Assembly (NCBI RefSeq): GCF_000344685.1 | Contig: NW_006920412.1 | Coordinates: 1,384,937 to 1,448,936 of the forward strand | Reading direction: 5' to 3' | DNA: 64,000 nucleotides | Origin: Gloeophyllum trabeum ATCC 11539 | Lineage: Eukaryota > Basidiomycota > Agaricomycetes > Gloeophyllales > Gloeophyllaceae | Part shown: piece after piece, positions 35,502 to 47,880 of the stretch | How positions within the stretch are numbered: the stretch's first letter is position 1 | Layout of the letters: every line of letters starts with the position of its first letter | The notes under the pieces: generated by a model | The model's database searches: none | What the model saw: the letters and a program-made list of their open reading frames with translations, nothing else | Told to the model about the DNA's origin: nothing | Program-made: the position numbers and the translations under genes

Positions 35502-38500
35502 TCACGTCTTGGACTTCCTGGACTTTGGTTTAGGTGTTTCCACCTCTACTACTGCGGCCTCCGGGTCGTTGTCGTAAACAAATTTCTTCACAATCACCTT
35601 CTCGTGTACGGCGATTGGCAGGGGATCTTTGGCATTCGGGACGTTTCCTAGGTCGTCCAAGCGGAGTTCCTACAAGAGACGACAGCATCAGCCTGTATTC
35701 GCGCGCACTGAGTTATCACGTACCTTGGTAGACTTGGCAAGCCCACCTTTCTTAACACCTTGTACAGTGCGCTCGGGTTTGGGGTCATCAAGATATATGA
35801 GGGTATGCAAGCCTTTATCCCATTTCACTCTCTTCCCGTCCTTATCCCGGACGCCCGAATCGAATCTCGCTTTCTTCGCTGCAGGGCCCAGCTTCTCTGG
35901 GGTCTCATAGTCCGTCTCATCTCCCGGTCCCCTTTGATGTTTAGCAGGCTCCCCCAGTTTGAAAGAATCGTCCGCGGTTGTGTCACCGCCTTCATCATCA
36001 AGGCTTCCTCCGGTCCTCCTGGCTCGCCTCTGTGCTCGTTCGCGCCGCCCCTGATCCTGCTCTTCCTTCTGCTTTTGGATGGCAGTTTTGACCTTCGTAG
36101 TCGGGCTGTCGGGTCTCGGACCAGGCTTTCGCACGACCTCAGTCTCTATGTCGATGAACCAATACTTCTGATTAGCCTGAGTATTTTTGTTCGTTAAAGC
36201 CCTCAAGGCCACCTGGGTCATCCCTATAAATGGCATAGGCGCGGAGGAGTGAGCAGGCACTCTTCGCCGCGGCGGAGGTCGAGATCGACTAGCAGCAGTG
36301 CCAAAGACATCATCGCCGTGTTGTAACGGCTTTCGCGATCTGGTCCGTCTAGCTCTTGAGTCTCCTTCAGCCGTAGGAGTGAGCACTGGTTCCTCATTCA
36401 CTGGTTTATCGGTCAGGGGACGAGGGGAAGTCGAGGGCTCCTGCGCGGATGATGTTAGTTTCGGATCGGGTTGTTTATCAGAGATCGCGCTGGGAGCACG
36501 AATGACACCGTCGCCCCGAGATGGACGAGGACATTCTTTATCCTTGCCCTTGGCATCGACGGAGGGGCCCTTCAACGACGGCGTAGGGTCGAGAGGCACA
36601 GCGGTTGTCGATCCACCACGGCCCCTGGGCTTCCCGTCCGAGCCTTCCGGTATGCGCAACGGACTGGACATGGGTACATGCTCTGATCCAAATCCGCCGG
36701 GAACAACCTTCCTGACCACGACTACGGGGGTGAGCTTGGTGGGGGGCTCTTCACGTTTGCGCTTCAAACAGGCAGGTGAGGAGGTCTCCGAATCTGCAGC
36801 ATTTCTTCTCGTGGCTCTGATCCCCTCTCGCGGGGGTGTGGAGGGTAGAGTACTTTCCGGGGAACGTATTTCACGAGCATGAACCTGCAAAGATTTACAA
36901 CATCATCATGAAGTTAATCTCCTAAACCCCTGCGCCAGAACTTACTTCAGGAATATCACGATCTGCAGCTCGGGCATTACGATCAGGGGGAGTTGGTAGT
37001 GTGCTCGACTTCCCAGCGGGTCTCGCATATGGCTTGCTACCTATCCGAGGGATTCTACTGCCAGTAGTTGCTGATGGCTGGCGCAGCGCAGACTTCGGTT
37101 GGGCTGATGGGACTGCTTTCTGGGTTCGACTGGAAGATGGTTGGCTCGGCGGTTCAGTCTCTTCAGGTATGGGCATTATGGGGAATGGTAGAGGATTTCT
37201 TGGAGGCCTGTCGGCAGCCTTCCGGTCGAATCGGGGCACGATATCGGGGATGGGTGCTGACCCTGGCCTAGGGATCGTCTGCCCGACAATAGCTTGCCTT
37301 GCGGGTTGCTCGGGCTCAACTGAACGGCTCCGATGGACAGCTGGAGGTTCAGGGGGCTGACTTCGTTCACGTACCATAGGCTTCGCTGGCGAGCTGAAAA
37401 CGGATCGGATAGGAGCGTTTTTGCTCGGTGATACCATCGCTCCCACTGGTGCTCGTTTTGCGGGACTCCGATTAGGGTCAGATAAGTCCGGCACTAACCG
37501 TTTGAAAACTCGGTTGCTGAGAGGGCCCGCACTTGGGGCTTGAGGTCGCTTCGACGATGAAGCCACTTGGGCTGCTTTCTCCGGAGAGATAGACCCCTCC
37601 TTCACTGCCTGCGACATAGGGATCCTGCGAGCCGGTGTACGACAAGGGTCGTTTAGTGCGGATGCAAGTTTCATTGGTGTGGATAATATAGACCTGTCTG
37701 TTGGTCGAAGCTGTGGATTGGAAGGTCTCAGGGCCGATGACTGAATCACTCTTGATTGCGCTCTGGGGCATGGAGGTGGGGTGGAAGGGGCCCGCGACTC
37801 AGGGTCTATCTTTCGTGAGACCCTAATATCGTCATCCTGGTTCCTCTGAAGGAAGGCGGGAATGACTACCCCGCTTTCCTCCACCGTGGCAATGGCAGGA
37901 GAAACACTCCTTGAAGGAGTAGGCATCAACTTCGTCAGCAAGTCAGCAGAAGTCGGTGATAAATGGGACAAGTCTGTTGAGGCTTCCTCCTTTCTCTTGC
38001 CTTTAACTTGGCTCTCCCTCTCACGTCTCCGTGCTTTCTTCTCCTTCTCTACGGCCTCCGTATCAACACTTGGGGAGATAGCTCTCACCTGTACCTTCTC
38101 AGGTACGGCTAATGCACTTCGAGACTCGTCAGCAACTTGGAGCTTGAGGGCTGGTACTTTTCTGGGACTGGTATCTGTATGCCTGGGCGTCTTGTATGGC
38201 GACGTACTGAGTCGGGAGGAACGTCGAGGCGTCCGAGCAGTGGATTCATCAGCTTGAACGTCTTTCGTTTCAAGAACATGAGAAGGCGCCTGTTGGGAGT
38301 TCGAAGCAATATCTTCCGTAAATCGTACCAGGGCACTCGAATCCCCTGCCACAGGTCCTTGAGGCTGCTCTGTCGCTGGAGATGTATTAACATTGATAAG
38401 GATACCGGTTGACGGGATATATGAATCCAGGATACCCGATGCGAAGGGGTTGACAGAAGTGCCAGTACCGGAAACTGGAGTCACCTGTTTCAAGTATGCC

Positions 38501-39402
38501 TGGACTTCTGAAGCAGAGTCGGCGGTGGCATCCGTAACGGCAGACAGAGGAAAAACAGGTGAGGCAGACAGAAGGTCGTCTACAGTAGGCTGAGATGTTG
38601 TCGGTGCAGTGTCTCGCAGGGCAGCTGTGGCGTCAAGCGTGGATCGAGACGGGGTAGAAAATGAGTCGAACGCTATCAAGTCGGGAGCAGACGTATTGTG
38701 TGCCTCCTCAACATCGGTGGGAAGCTCGGTGTCTAGTTTGAGGGTCCTTGTAGCTGTAGAATCGACCATACTATGTATCGGTGCCTCAGGGCCGCCTGCA
38801 CCCTGTGCCCGTTCGACGTCGGACTGATCTGTTACGTCGCCGAAGTCGAGTACACGACTGGGCATGATAGTGTGTCGGGACCGGTGTGCAGTAGGGATGT
38901 CGTAGTCTGAATCATCTTCACGTACGTCCGCAGGTGGAGGCGAAGGATTGTCGTGTGCACGCAGGATCTTCCCAGCAAGGGCGGACGACGGCTCTAGCTC
39001 TCGAGCGTCGACAAAACATCAGAAATGTATCGGTTCACTGTTGGGCTCACCGTCTAAATCCAGTTCCCTGTCCAACGTGTCCTCATCCTGCAAAGCTCCA
39101 ACTTCCGCCAGCGCACCTTCACCCTGCCTTACATTATCGTTCTCCTCGGCCTGCGTGCCACTATCCGTTGCTGTCAAAGCTTGTTCCGTGGACATACGCA
39201 GTCGCCGAACGGGTGTCTTCAGTACTCCACCATTCAAGCTGTTCCTGTGGGCGAGTTTCGACGTCAACTCTTTCTCGGGAGACTGTATAGGCCCGAAATA
39301 CACGCGCGGTGCCGAATCACTGTCTTCTGAGTCCGAGTATTCTGTCACCAAGGGCGGTTGGGAAATTTCGGGCGGTATTGCAGCGGACTCATCGTTGGAC
39401 AT
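35502..39402 (-). CDS. Long disordered Ser/Pro-rich protein of unknown function
   Basis: A four-exon model starts at ATG 39402 (MSNDESAAIPPEIS). The exons join near 39050/39000, 36949/36890 and 35725/35670, and the gene ends at the TGA at 35502-35504. The product is about 1,240 residues. Most of it is low-complexity, rich in Ser, Pro, Thr and Arg, with dozens of SP/TP sites, several basic clusters and repeated RTPxR, SPxK and RxPxS patterns. That suggests a heavily phosphorylated, probably nuclear or chromosome-associated protein (inference). The C-terminal 250 residues look more ordered: QVALRALTNKNTQANQKYWF, then DGKRVKWDKGLHTLIYLDD and DPLPIAVHEKVIVKKFVYDND. I do not recognise a named family. 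It converges with the SDR gene, 170 bp away. Confidence 0.7.
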
Positions 39403-39785
39403 GGTGACCACTTCTGTGGGGAAGAGGGTGTTTGGAGAAAGGTGGCGTCGCAGGGCGTCGCCAGGCGCTGCACGGTTGTTGACGCGTTTAGCACCACGTG
39501 ACGCGAATTTCCCATACAAGATTCGATAAACGACATCGTCGAGCACCTTGTCGCTGCCTTGTCGGCTTGACTCTTGTCTACTTAGTTGTACTGGACTGAA
39601 GCTATACTCTCTCGCGATGGCAAGCAGCGTTTTCAGCAACTGCTACATACGTGATACTCTGGTTACAATACTGATACTTGCTCTGGCTTCTCTGGATCGG
39701 GCTATGGGAGGCACCACAGCGACGTGTCACTTCGCGTGTGGCGCGTACCCCGCCCTTAACCGTTCAAGCAATCTCTGTCGCAAAA

Positions 39786-41421
39786 TCACCGTAAGCACCA
39801 CCGAAATTGATAGCGGAAAAGGCTGACCTCTATGTTGTTCCCCATGGACACGTTGCTAGAGTCGTACAAGAAGGATTCAGAATCTCTGCGTGATCGATCC
39901 TGTCCAGAGCTGCTTGCGGTCAATATGTCTGGACTGTGACTCTGTGGCTCGGCCCATGCTTGTGTCGTAGGCATCTTCAGCTTCGCCTTAAGCTATGCAT
40001 CGTTCACCGCCGTTAACATCACATAGCCTTCATATTGAAGGAAGACACTCACCTCCTCATTTTCCTTTAACAAGAAAGCGATCATCTCGCCGTGCCTGTT
40101 GACTCTTGCCTCCAGTACGGTTGACCTGTCTTCAATTCCTTGTGTATCCGCCGTTTGAGTTTGTCTATAGTCTTCGGGGTCTAGGATTCGACTCCGCTTT
40201 CGCTCCCTCTCGTCGTCAGCGTGTCTTGATTCCATGGCAATCGTCTGGTTTGCCTCTTCCTGGATGCGCCCTGTTCGGTCCTTCACCATGTCCTGGACGA
40301 ATCTACCTATTTCGCTGCAGACGTCCTCCCACAGGATCTGTAGTCTGACCTCTGCTCTTGCTGCGTCCATCTTCAGGCATTTGTGTTCTTCCTTTAAATG
40401 CTGGATAAGATGCGAGACAGAGACAGGTGCGTTGGCCGTCATAACCGACAGGCTCCTCTGCACTTCTCTGAACGCGTCAAGCTTTTGAGCACTCGCCTGC
40501 AATTTGATGGAAATCATCGTGATATCCGTGCTTGCACTTAAAATTCTCTATTAGTTAGAGAACCGGTATTTCTATGTGAAGACAGACCGCGCGATGCCAC
40601 GGAGAGCTGCGTCAACACGCCCAGAGTTAGCGTTACGAGCTGACCTAGCATCTCCTGGTCCGGCGCCGACCCCACCTTCCCTCGGCCTGCCGTGAAACAT
40701 ACTGGCATTCCTGCGACCACCTTCAGTAACTCTGGGAGTAAACATGGTGCCCTCTTTGTCGGAGTTTAATCTCATTGGCGATTTTCTCGTATTCTCTCCA
40801 GTGTAGACATCCCGAGAATCGCTGCGGATAGATCTGTCCCGTATATTTGACCCCTACCCGTTTGATTAGCTGGATATAGAGAAACTATGAAAGCGGGGGA
40901 CGCACCTCCGAATCCCTGGTCCTTTTACCGAGTAGCGGACTTGAGCCGAGCTCATGCACTCTACGGTCACCGAAACTGCGACCTCTGATGTTCCTGTCAT
41001 CGTTATTTCTGACGTACGCTCGTCCCGGTTCATGAGAGTGATCTTGTCTCGGGTGGTGATCAGCCTCCGTATCTCTGTTCGTGCTGCGTCTGAATAAGTC
41101 GGACTGAGGGACGAGAGGCGAGATCCGCGTTGCTAAAGCGGATGGTGGTAATGTCGGGCCTTCAGCGACTTCTCTTTTGATCCTGGGTTTACGCAGGGCC
41201 CACTTTTCTTCGTCGGGGTGTATAAACCTGCGCAAAATCATGAAGTCGCCCCAGCCAAAGTCGGAGTCGCCAGTTACCTGCAACGGCGGCCGTCTGGACA
41301 GTATGGCCTCACAGGCCTCCCATCGTCATCGAAGTACTAGCAGGAATACCCTTTTCAGCCTATAAAACATGAGAGCAGCATCATAGCTTACTCGACATCT
41401 CACTGTTTTGAAGTTCGACAT
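39786..41421 (-). CDS. CCCH-type zinc-finger and coiled-coil protein of unknown function
   Basis: The model starts at ATG 41421 with a 30-nt first exon (MSNFKTVRCR, ending 41392). The second exon contributes YFDDDGRPVRPYCPDGRRC, and the third begins RFIHPDEEKWALRKPR. Read together this gives Cys, 13 residues, Cys, five residues, Cys, three residues, His, a CCCH-like finger with an unusually long first loop. A disordered Arg/Ser-rich middle follows. The next part (40.5-40.0 kb) is strongly helical with heptads: KLDAFREVQRSLSVM, then EVRLQILWEDVCSEIGRF. The last exon (from about 39.99 kb) is Ser-rich. No family name is evident; CCCH fingers usually bind RNA. A TATATAAAG element lies about 50 bp upstream of the start. 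Confidence 0.65.
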
Positions 41422-41470
41422 TATTATATGGCGAAGAGGGTTGAGAATGGCAAGGGGAGGGGTGACGACT

Positions 41471-41480
41471 TTATATATGC
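41471..41480 (-). promoter_or_regulatory. TATA box of the CCCH gene
   Basis: TATATAAAG on the minus strand, about 50-60 bp upstream of the proposed start at 41421. The position supports that start. Confidence 0.5.
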
Positions 41481-41976
41481 TGTTAACTGATAAAAGTAGG
41501 TTTCCGTCGGAATGGCGATAGCTTGCAGGAAGACGCTGTATTGGAAACGTCTGCGACGATCCATTTGTGGCTTGCGTCAGTCCGACCCATGTCCAGCGCG
41601 GTCCTGAGACAGAGCTTCTGGCAATAAAAAGCTGGAAATAAGTTTGACATAAGTATGAGCAGAGCTTGCGGTAGACGCGTCAGTAAGTATGCCAGAAGAC
41701 TTGATTTCTTCAATGAACTGGAGAATGATAGTTCTCGTCGTTCCCGGTTGGGAAGGCGCATTCCCAGATTGAGCGACCATCCTCGGGACCGGCTATCGGG
41801 ATAGCCGGAAGTTTCCTGGCGTAACCCTCGGGAGGGCATCATCTTGCGAAGTTCCATAAAGCAGCCCGGCATCATGCCATTGCGCAGATAAGTAACACAT
41901 ATTCTAGTCTGTCTCTGCTTCTGCACGCCACGTCGACTCCGGAAGGTCTTGGTGATATCCCAAGTGTAGCATTGGC
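41481..41976. other. Intergenic region between two divergent genes
   Basis: About 500 bases. A 147-codon open frame lies on the minus strand here, but it has no recognisable family features and overlaps the region where the CCCH promoter is expected. It is treated as non-coding. Confidence 0.4.
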
Positions 41977-43753
41977 ATGGGCGCTATCCTCAGTCTTGTC
42001 CTCAGTCTCATCAGGCCGAAGTACACCCCGAGCCTGTATTTCCCAATCCAACCGGCTTACTTTGAATATCGGAAGGCTAGACATTCTAATGAGTCTATAA
42101 GGACGTCATTGAGAGATGTTGTTGAAAAGCATTGTCCGAGCTTGCTACGGGAGTATCGTGCCGTATGGTGGCTACCGGGGTAAGTCAGCCCTTACACATC
42201 GGTTGCCACAAGCCGTTTTAAACCACCGATGCAGAGGTCATGCACAGACAGGATACTGTGTGACTGGTGATTTTTCGCAGGTGGACAAAGTAAACTATGA
42301 TCGGTGAGCAGGACCGGGAGTCTTTACACGAGTATTTGCTCACTACCGAGTCTTCCGCAGTAAGCTTCTGCGGTTAAAGGATGGAGGCACATTGTGGGTC
42401 ATTGCAGTCAGGTTGGTAGCTGTATACTCATACGATAAGACCTTCCTAGAGGTCTGGACTTTACCCCACTGTCCAGTGAACGGACTCTTCCCGATGACAC
42501 GCCCATAATCGTGGTTATGCATGGTTTAACTGGAGGTACGTGTATACGCCCCACCTTGCCGGTGCCCCGTTCAACGTGATGTAGGTTCTCATGAGGCGTA
42601 TGTGCGATCCATCTTGGCCCCAGCATGTTCGTCCGTAGAGCAAGGCGGCCTGGGCTACAGAGCGATGGTGGTCAACTTCCGCGGTTGTGAGTCTACAAAA
42701 TTTCTCGCTTCATGGTAGGTGTTAATTGTGGTATTCAAGGTGCTGGGACGCCCGTCACGAGCCCTCAGCTCTATTCTGGCGGCCACACCGACGATTTGCG
42801 CCAGGCGCTCATGTATCTTTCGAAACTCTACCCAGAAGCACCTCTCATCGGGTTAGGGTTCTCACTCGGCGCCAACGTCGTAGCTCGGTACCTTGGGCAG
42901 GAAGGCAACAGAAGTCGCCTGCTGGCCGCAGCTGTATTAGGATGTGTGCGTTTACTTAACCTCCGCTTATCATCCCGCACGTGCTGACGACATACTCTCG
43001 TAGCCATGGGATCTGGTCAAGAATAGCGAGAGGTACATTTATCTTAAATATCCGGTTGACTCTCCCAGTTCTGATCCAAATAATAGAATCGAAGGCGACC
43101 TTTTGTATCGCGAAGTATACTCGAAAGCTCTAGGCCAGAATCTGCTCAAAATGCTCAGAGTCAATGCAGCTCATCTCTCGCGGCTCGCGGCGCCACATAG
43201 CCCAACGGCCAAAGCGCTGGCCGATACGCTGCAGCTAGAGAGGCCGTACCTGAAACAATTCGACGCGAATTGGACGTGTCGCGCCGGTGCGATGTACCCG
43301 CCTTTTCCCATGGACTCCGCCGAGCAATATTACAAGTGGGCCAGCTCCTCGCAATATGTGCATGACATACGGGTTCCACTCCTGTGCATCAACGCAGGGG
43401 ACGACCCGATTGTCCGTGATCTGCCGATCGATGAGGTGAGGAAGAACGGGTGGGTATGTCTGGCGGTAACGACGCACGGAGGCCACCTCGGGTGGTTTGA
43501 GAGTCCGGATAAAGGTGATCGCGAGGCTACTGGGTTCTTTGGCGTTAGGCGGTGGGTAAGGAAGCCGGTGATAGAATGGTTTAAGGCTACGGCAGAGCAT
43601 TTGGTCGGGGAGCAGAGGGAGCTTCCAAAGTTATACGAGCAAGATGGATGGACGGTTGAGAAAGGTAGGGAGGATCTAGGATTTAGAGAAGTTGAAGGAG
43701 GTGGGAAAGTCGTGGGTGTCGAAGGGGAGGAGGGACTACTCTCCGGATTATAG
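41977..43753 (+). CDS. Alpha/beta hydrolase of the YheT/Eht1-Eeb1 family
   Basis: Members act as esterases or medium-chain ethyl-ester synthases on lipid droplets and other membranes. The first exons are 41977-42179 and 42235-42303, and the third begins at 42361. Further exons follow to the stop at 43751-43753. The N-terminal LSLVLSLIRPKYTPSLYF may be a membrane anchor. Family landmarks are GGHAQTGY at the second exon, MHGLTGGSHEAYV (oxyanion region), VVNFRGCAGTPVTSPQLY, the nucleophile elbow GLGFSLGAN, the Asp in INAGDDPIV and the catalytic His in THGGHLGWFE. The catalytic Ser, Asp and His are all present. The C-terminal tail after RKPVIEWF is charged and Gly/Glu-rich. Stop codons of this gene and GIR2 are only about 80 bp apart. 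Confidence 0.9.
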
Positions 43754-43833
43754 ACGTTGGAATAACTAGCATAGATGATAGATGATACAGGTATAGTTGT
43801 ATCGCTTCTTCCTTGGTACATAGCCAACATAGA

Positions 43834-44913
43834 TCAGTCGCTATCGCTAAAGTCGACATGCTCCTCCTCTTCCTCCTCTTCTTGACCTCTTCTTCTCTCG
43901 TACTGACTGAAGTCGACGGATACAGTGCCTTCCTCTGCTAAGGAATCATCTGTGGTAGCCAAAGTCTTGTCACGCTCGAAGAGTTGTCGGCCTGATAAGA
44001 AGGGACATATCCAGTAAGTACACTGGTTAGGTTGCGTGGGGTCCGGTACTTACCCGTCGGCCTTGTCTGAAACCTTTTGTACTCCTCGCGTTCCTTCGGC
44101 GTCATAGCCTTCAATCTTTCCTCCTCTTCCTTCGCTTTTTTCGCCGCTAGTTCTTGATCAAATTTCTTCTTCCACGCAAGGAAAGATTCACGTGTCACTG
44201 GTGTACCCCGCGTCCGGGCCTCTTCCGCCTATAACAAAAGTGACGGTCCAGTGAATTGTTGCACACTCGTGAGGTTACGACACGAGTAAATATTCACCTC
44301 GAGAGCTTGTCTCTCTTTCTCCGCCTCCTCCTTTCTTTGGCGCTCAGCCTTTTCGCGAACGACGTCGGATAGCCTTTCCCGTAGATGGGAAACTAATGTA
44401 AACGTCATCGCCATTCCTATATTTTCTTCTCCCTACGAGGGTGGTCGTCAGACACAGTCCGAGGGAATGTTGCCTCGTAACCCACGATTGTCCGTAGATC
44501 ATTAAGTAGACCTTCAATATCCACTTCATCCAGATCTCCTTCTACAGGATCCAGGGCAAGGTCTGGAAGAACATCGGGATAGGTGTCTGGGTAGTGCACT
44601 TTCAGGGAAAGTAACACTAAATATCCTCGATCTCTCAGTCTTTGCAGGCTCGACACAGGGTAAATGATGCTCACAGCGGACATCTCCTTCTTGTGGATCT
44701 TCCGGTTCAACGTCCATCTGTATGTCCCTTTCCGATAGTTCTTTACATGAGTCTTAGTCCTGCACTACGATGGGGTAGAGAGGTGGCACGAACTCGAAAG
44801 TTCCGTAGGGTAGATCGATTCGAGCACCTGCACCAGAAATACTTAGTCTCTTGTATGATGTACATAGCTTCATGAATTACTTCAAACTCCTCCAACAACG
44901 CGTCAGAGGCCAT
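43834..44913 (-). CDS. GIR2: RWD-domain protein Gir2/RWDD1
   Basis: Gir2/RWDD1 binds the DRG-type GTPase Rbg2 and the Gcn1 translation-control factor on ribosomes. The start at ATG 44913 gives MASDALLEEFE, and two early introns join it to VLESIYPTELS and LSERDIQMDVEPED, the standard opening of the RWD domain. Next come SLKVHYPDTYPDVLPDLALD with the YPxxxP signature of RWD domains, a helical middle (SHLRERLSDVVREKAERQRKEE), the conserved GTPVTRESFLAWKKKFDQEL and an acidic C-terminus (RQLFERD, then FSDSD), ending at 43834. All regions expected of the family are present. The start codon is 160 bp from that of the divergent mitoribosomal gene. Confidence 0.9.
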
Positions 44914-45073
44914 GATGTGTGTGGGCTGGACGCCGCCCTGGCAATGGTCAGTCTTCGATCGTACACTGCTTGTTAGAGCCCGCGATCGTCAATTGCCGAG
45001 CATTCGAAATCTTGTCCATTTTTGACTTGCATCTGACCTCTAGCCTCTGGGTCAGTTTCCCAGTAGCTTAGAT
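44914..45073. promoter_or_regulatory. Shared 160-bp promoter of GIR2 and MRP21
   Basis: Only 160 bases separate the start codons of two divergent translation-related genes, so this must act as a bidirectional promoter carrying both leaders. No TATA box is seen. Confidence 0.5.
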
Positions 45074-45810
45074 ATGCTGTCCCCTCTTATGCAGCGCGTT
45101 GGGACAACTCTGCTAGGCGACGGAGCCTCCGGTTTTCAGAGATCATTACGCTGCAATACGACGACCGCGCTGAGGACAACATCTGTCAGGACATTTACGA
45201 CTCCATCTGCGCCCTGGCTCCAGTCCCAAAGGCCCCCGCAGTCCCCATCTCGGGCTAATTCTCCTCGGACTGCCGGTTATTTGGCTGGTCAAGCGGCAGT
45301 ATGGTCAACCATCATCAGCTCTGGCCGCTCTGGCAAAATCAGGCCATCCAATCCTGCGCCTTCGAAAGCGACCCCGGAAGAGATATGGAAGATCAGGCAT
45401 GAATCCTTCATGGCAACGCAGCCTCGCATTGGCGATGCCTACTCGGGTGGGTGCTGCCCATTCTCTGCGTCTTTGCCGGCCATGACAGCATCTTCGCCGT
45501 TCTTATTACTGGTCAATACAGGTAGGAGTATACCAGTTATCAAGGGCGACGTCAACACCGCCTATTCCAAGCTCAATACTCGCCTCAAACAAAACCGAGT
45601 AAGATATGAATTGAGGATGCAGGAGCGACACGAGAAGAAGGGTGACAAACGGAGGAGATTAAGGAGTGAGAGATGGAGAAGACGATTTGCCCATGAGGTG
45701 TGGCTCTACTCTCACACGTGTCTCTCAGGCTTACTGACTGGCTTGTACCATCTGCGCAGGTTAGAAAGAAGGTACAGCTCGTGGAGGCCATTCGCCGGAG
45801 AGGAGCTTAG
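45074..45810 (+). CDS. MRP21: Mitochondrial small-subunit ribosomal protein bS21m
   Basis: Part of the mitochondrial 37S ribosomal subunit. Exons 45074-45446, 45522-45697 and 45760-45810 sum to 600 nt, or 199 residues. The first 45 residues are Arg/Ser/Thr-rich without acidic clusters (SLRCNTTTALRTTSVRTFTT), a mitochondrial presequence. The bS21 domain is at the C-terminus: GRSIPVIKGDVNTAYSKLN, then NRVRYELRMQERHEKKGDKR, SERWRRRFAHEVRKKVQLV and the terminal AIRRRGA. Fungal homologues have the same long N-terminal extension. The introns split the domain twice. Confidence 0.92.
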
Positions 45811-47880
45811 TGACTTGCTTGATGTATGAACGAGTCATGCAAACGAGAGGGTCTTTCATTCAGGTGCTGTGGCTATACTGTGTGGGGTTACCGTAAGGGT
45901 TTATGGATTGCCACTCTCTCATGCCGGACTTCGCTCTACGTTTATGTCGTCATCGTGGCTGTCGAGGCCTGAGAGAGCAGTGGAGAGTTTGAAGATGCAT
46001 CCACCCGGGTGATTTCTAGCAAATCAGGGGCCTGCCTTTGCCGGTCTTGCCTGTCCCTCTGCTCTATAATCCCCTATGTCAATTCGCCAGTTTACTCTCC
46101 ATCACTCCATGCTTCGGGCACCGTCGCCCCATGGTCGAATGGGTGTGTTGGTATCATATTCGAGGCCACATAGAAATCAGTGATACCGCAGGGCACCGGC
46201 CCACTTTGGCAACAGCGAAATACTTAAGAGGCATGAATGTATCATCTCTTCCCGTCTTTTATGATAATCTCAGCCTGGGTGTGCAGGAGCCGGGGGGAGA
46301 CCGAGCCCACAAAGCGATGAGTCACACCCGTTTCCAACAACACGAGCGAAGCACGTTCTCTGCATCGCGCCGTGCAGATACAACGTGTTCTCTGGCCGAC
46401 AGACTGCTGGCAAGGGTCTTGCTTCTAGCCTTCGGTGACGGCGATAGGAAGTCGCTGACTAGGGGTCATGACTGCGCACATGGGTCGGCTGTTCGCGGAC
46501 TCATGGAAAGCGGGTCCGTATTATCCATAAACGCGGCCGCGGTCAAATGGAAACGAGGCCCATACGGTCAACACCACGGTACGGATCAAGCATACTTGCC
46601 GTAGTTCAAGCATATTTCACTCTAAATGCCATACCATGCCTCGAGCGCCTGCAGCTGGGAGGGTCGATATTATCGAGGTGTGCAATATACTGGATCCTGC
46701 GTACCGATTATTGCCGGTATGGCGGGTCTGGCATACCATTCATGAGGGGCGGGGTGCGCTGATTAGGGCCGTACGGGGATCACAGGAATAGCCAGGCCGG
46801 TAGAGACACCTCCTTAAACTGTGCCCATGCTTCAGGCGGCACGTCCATCCGCCCCCCATAAAAGCGGGGACGATCTTCACCGCACTCCATTCTTTCGAAG
46901 GTGAAGCTGGTCTTTACACCTACTTTATCTCGACGCCACGAAAGCAATATGTGCCATAACGTCGGTTATTTCTTCTGCTTCAGCTGACCTGGTAGTATCC
47001 ATCGCTAATGATCTACCATTCTCGTTTAAAGATTATTGATGGTCGATGGCACACATTTTGCGGGCATTTCGTGGGCATTTCTACCCATCGCCAAGACTGC
47101 CAGAAGTCCAACTGCGTTTTCAGCAGACGACATTTGCATCGGACAGGTCTATAGCCTGGACATAGCTTCCGTCGAGATCTGCACTAATGTATTTGGTATA
47201 TAGGATGCACGTCTCGATCTTGCATTCGACTCATGGATGTCCCAGTGCGTAATCCTATCAGGATCAGTCCCAACCCATGCCCCGCCTGTACGATGCGTCC
47301 TGGAAGTCACCCCTTTCCACTGGTCGAGGAGAGGCGAAACTAGATGGGCTTGGCAGGATAAGCTGGGCGTCATGCGATACGAATGATCTGATCACTATGA
47401 TCCTCGTACCAGAGGTTATGACGATATGCACTAAACGAATAGATATTAATGCCCTTGAGTACGAGAGTATACTTATATAGAACCCCCTGTAATGTAATAT
47501 ACGTGCCTATGTATTTCCCTATTGCATGCGAGACGTTGGTCTTGTGAATTATAAGGACGGCATGACAGAATTGCGAGACAAGGTCAGCTTTGTCTCCAAG
47601 TCACGAGAAGAAGAGATAAGCCGCGATGCGGCTGATAATACATGGACCCACATCTCCATGAGGCAGGCGTGACGCGTAATGATGCTACCGTCACATGTGG
47701 CGAAGGCTTCTGACCTTGTTCTACTTCCGGTTTGCGAACAATAGGCCAGGAGACATGATCGTAACCACTTAGAAGCTCCCTAGTGTGCATATAAGGACAT
47801 TTAAACGGGCCTTCTTTGCATACATTTTCCGCCCATCCAAACAATCAATCAGCGCACCTCCTCAGGCTACTACCCTGGCC
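45811..47880. other. Gene-poor stretch of about 2 kb
   Basis: No supported gene. A 188-codon open frame at 46038-46604 has no recognisable motif, and its amino-acid content looks random. A TATAAGG at about 47789-47795 lies some 88 bp before the start of the next gene. No terminal inverted repeats or target duplications were spotted by eye. Confidence 0.4.

Noticed and set aside
41483..41926. 147-codon minus-strand frame between the CCCH and hydrolase genes
   Set aside because: No recognisable family, and it overlaps the TATA box and promoter region of the CCCH gene.
46038..46604. 188-codon frame in the 2-kb gene-poor stretch
   Set aside because: No motif, no splice support and random-looking composition.
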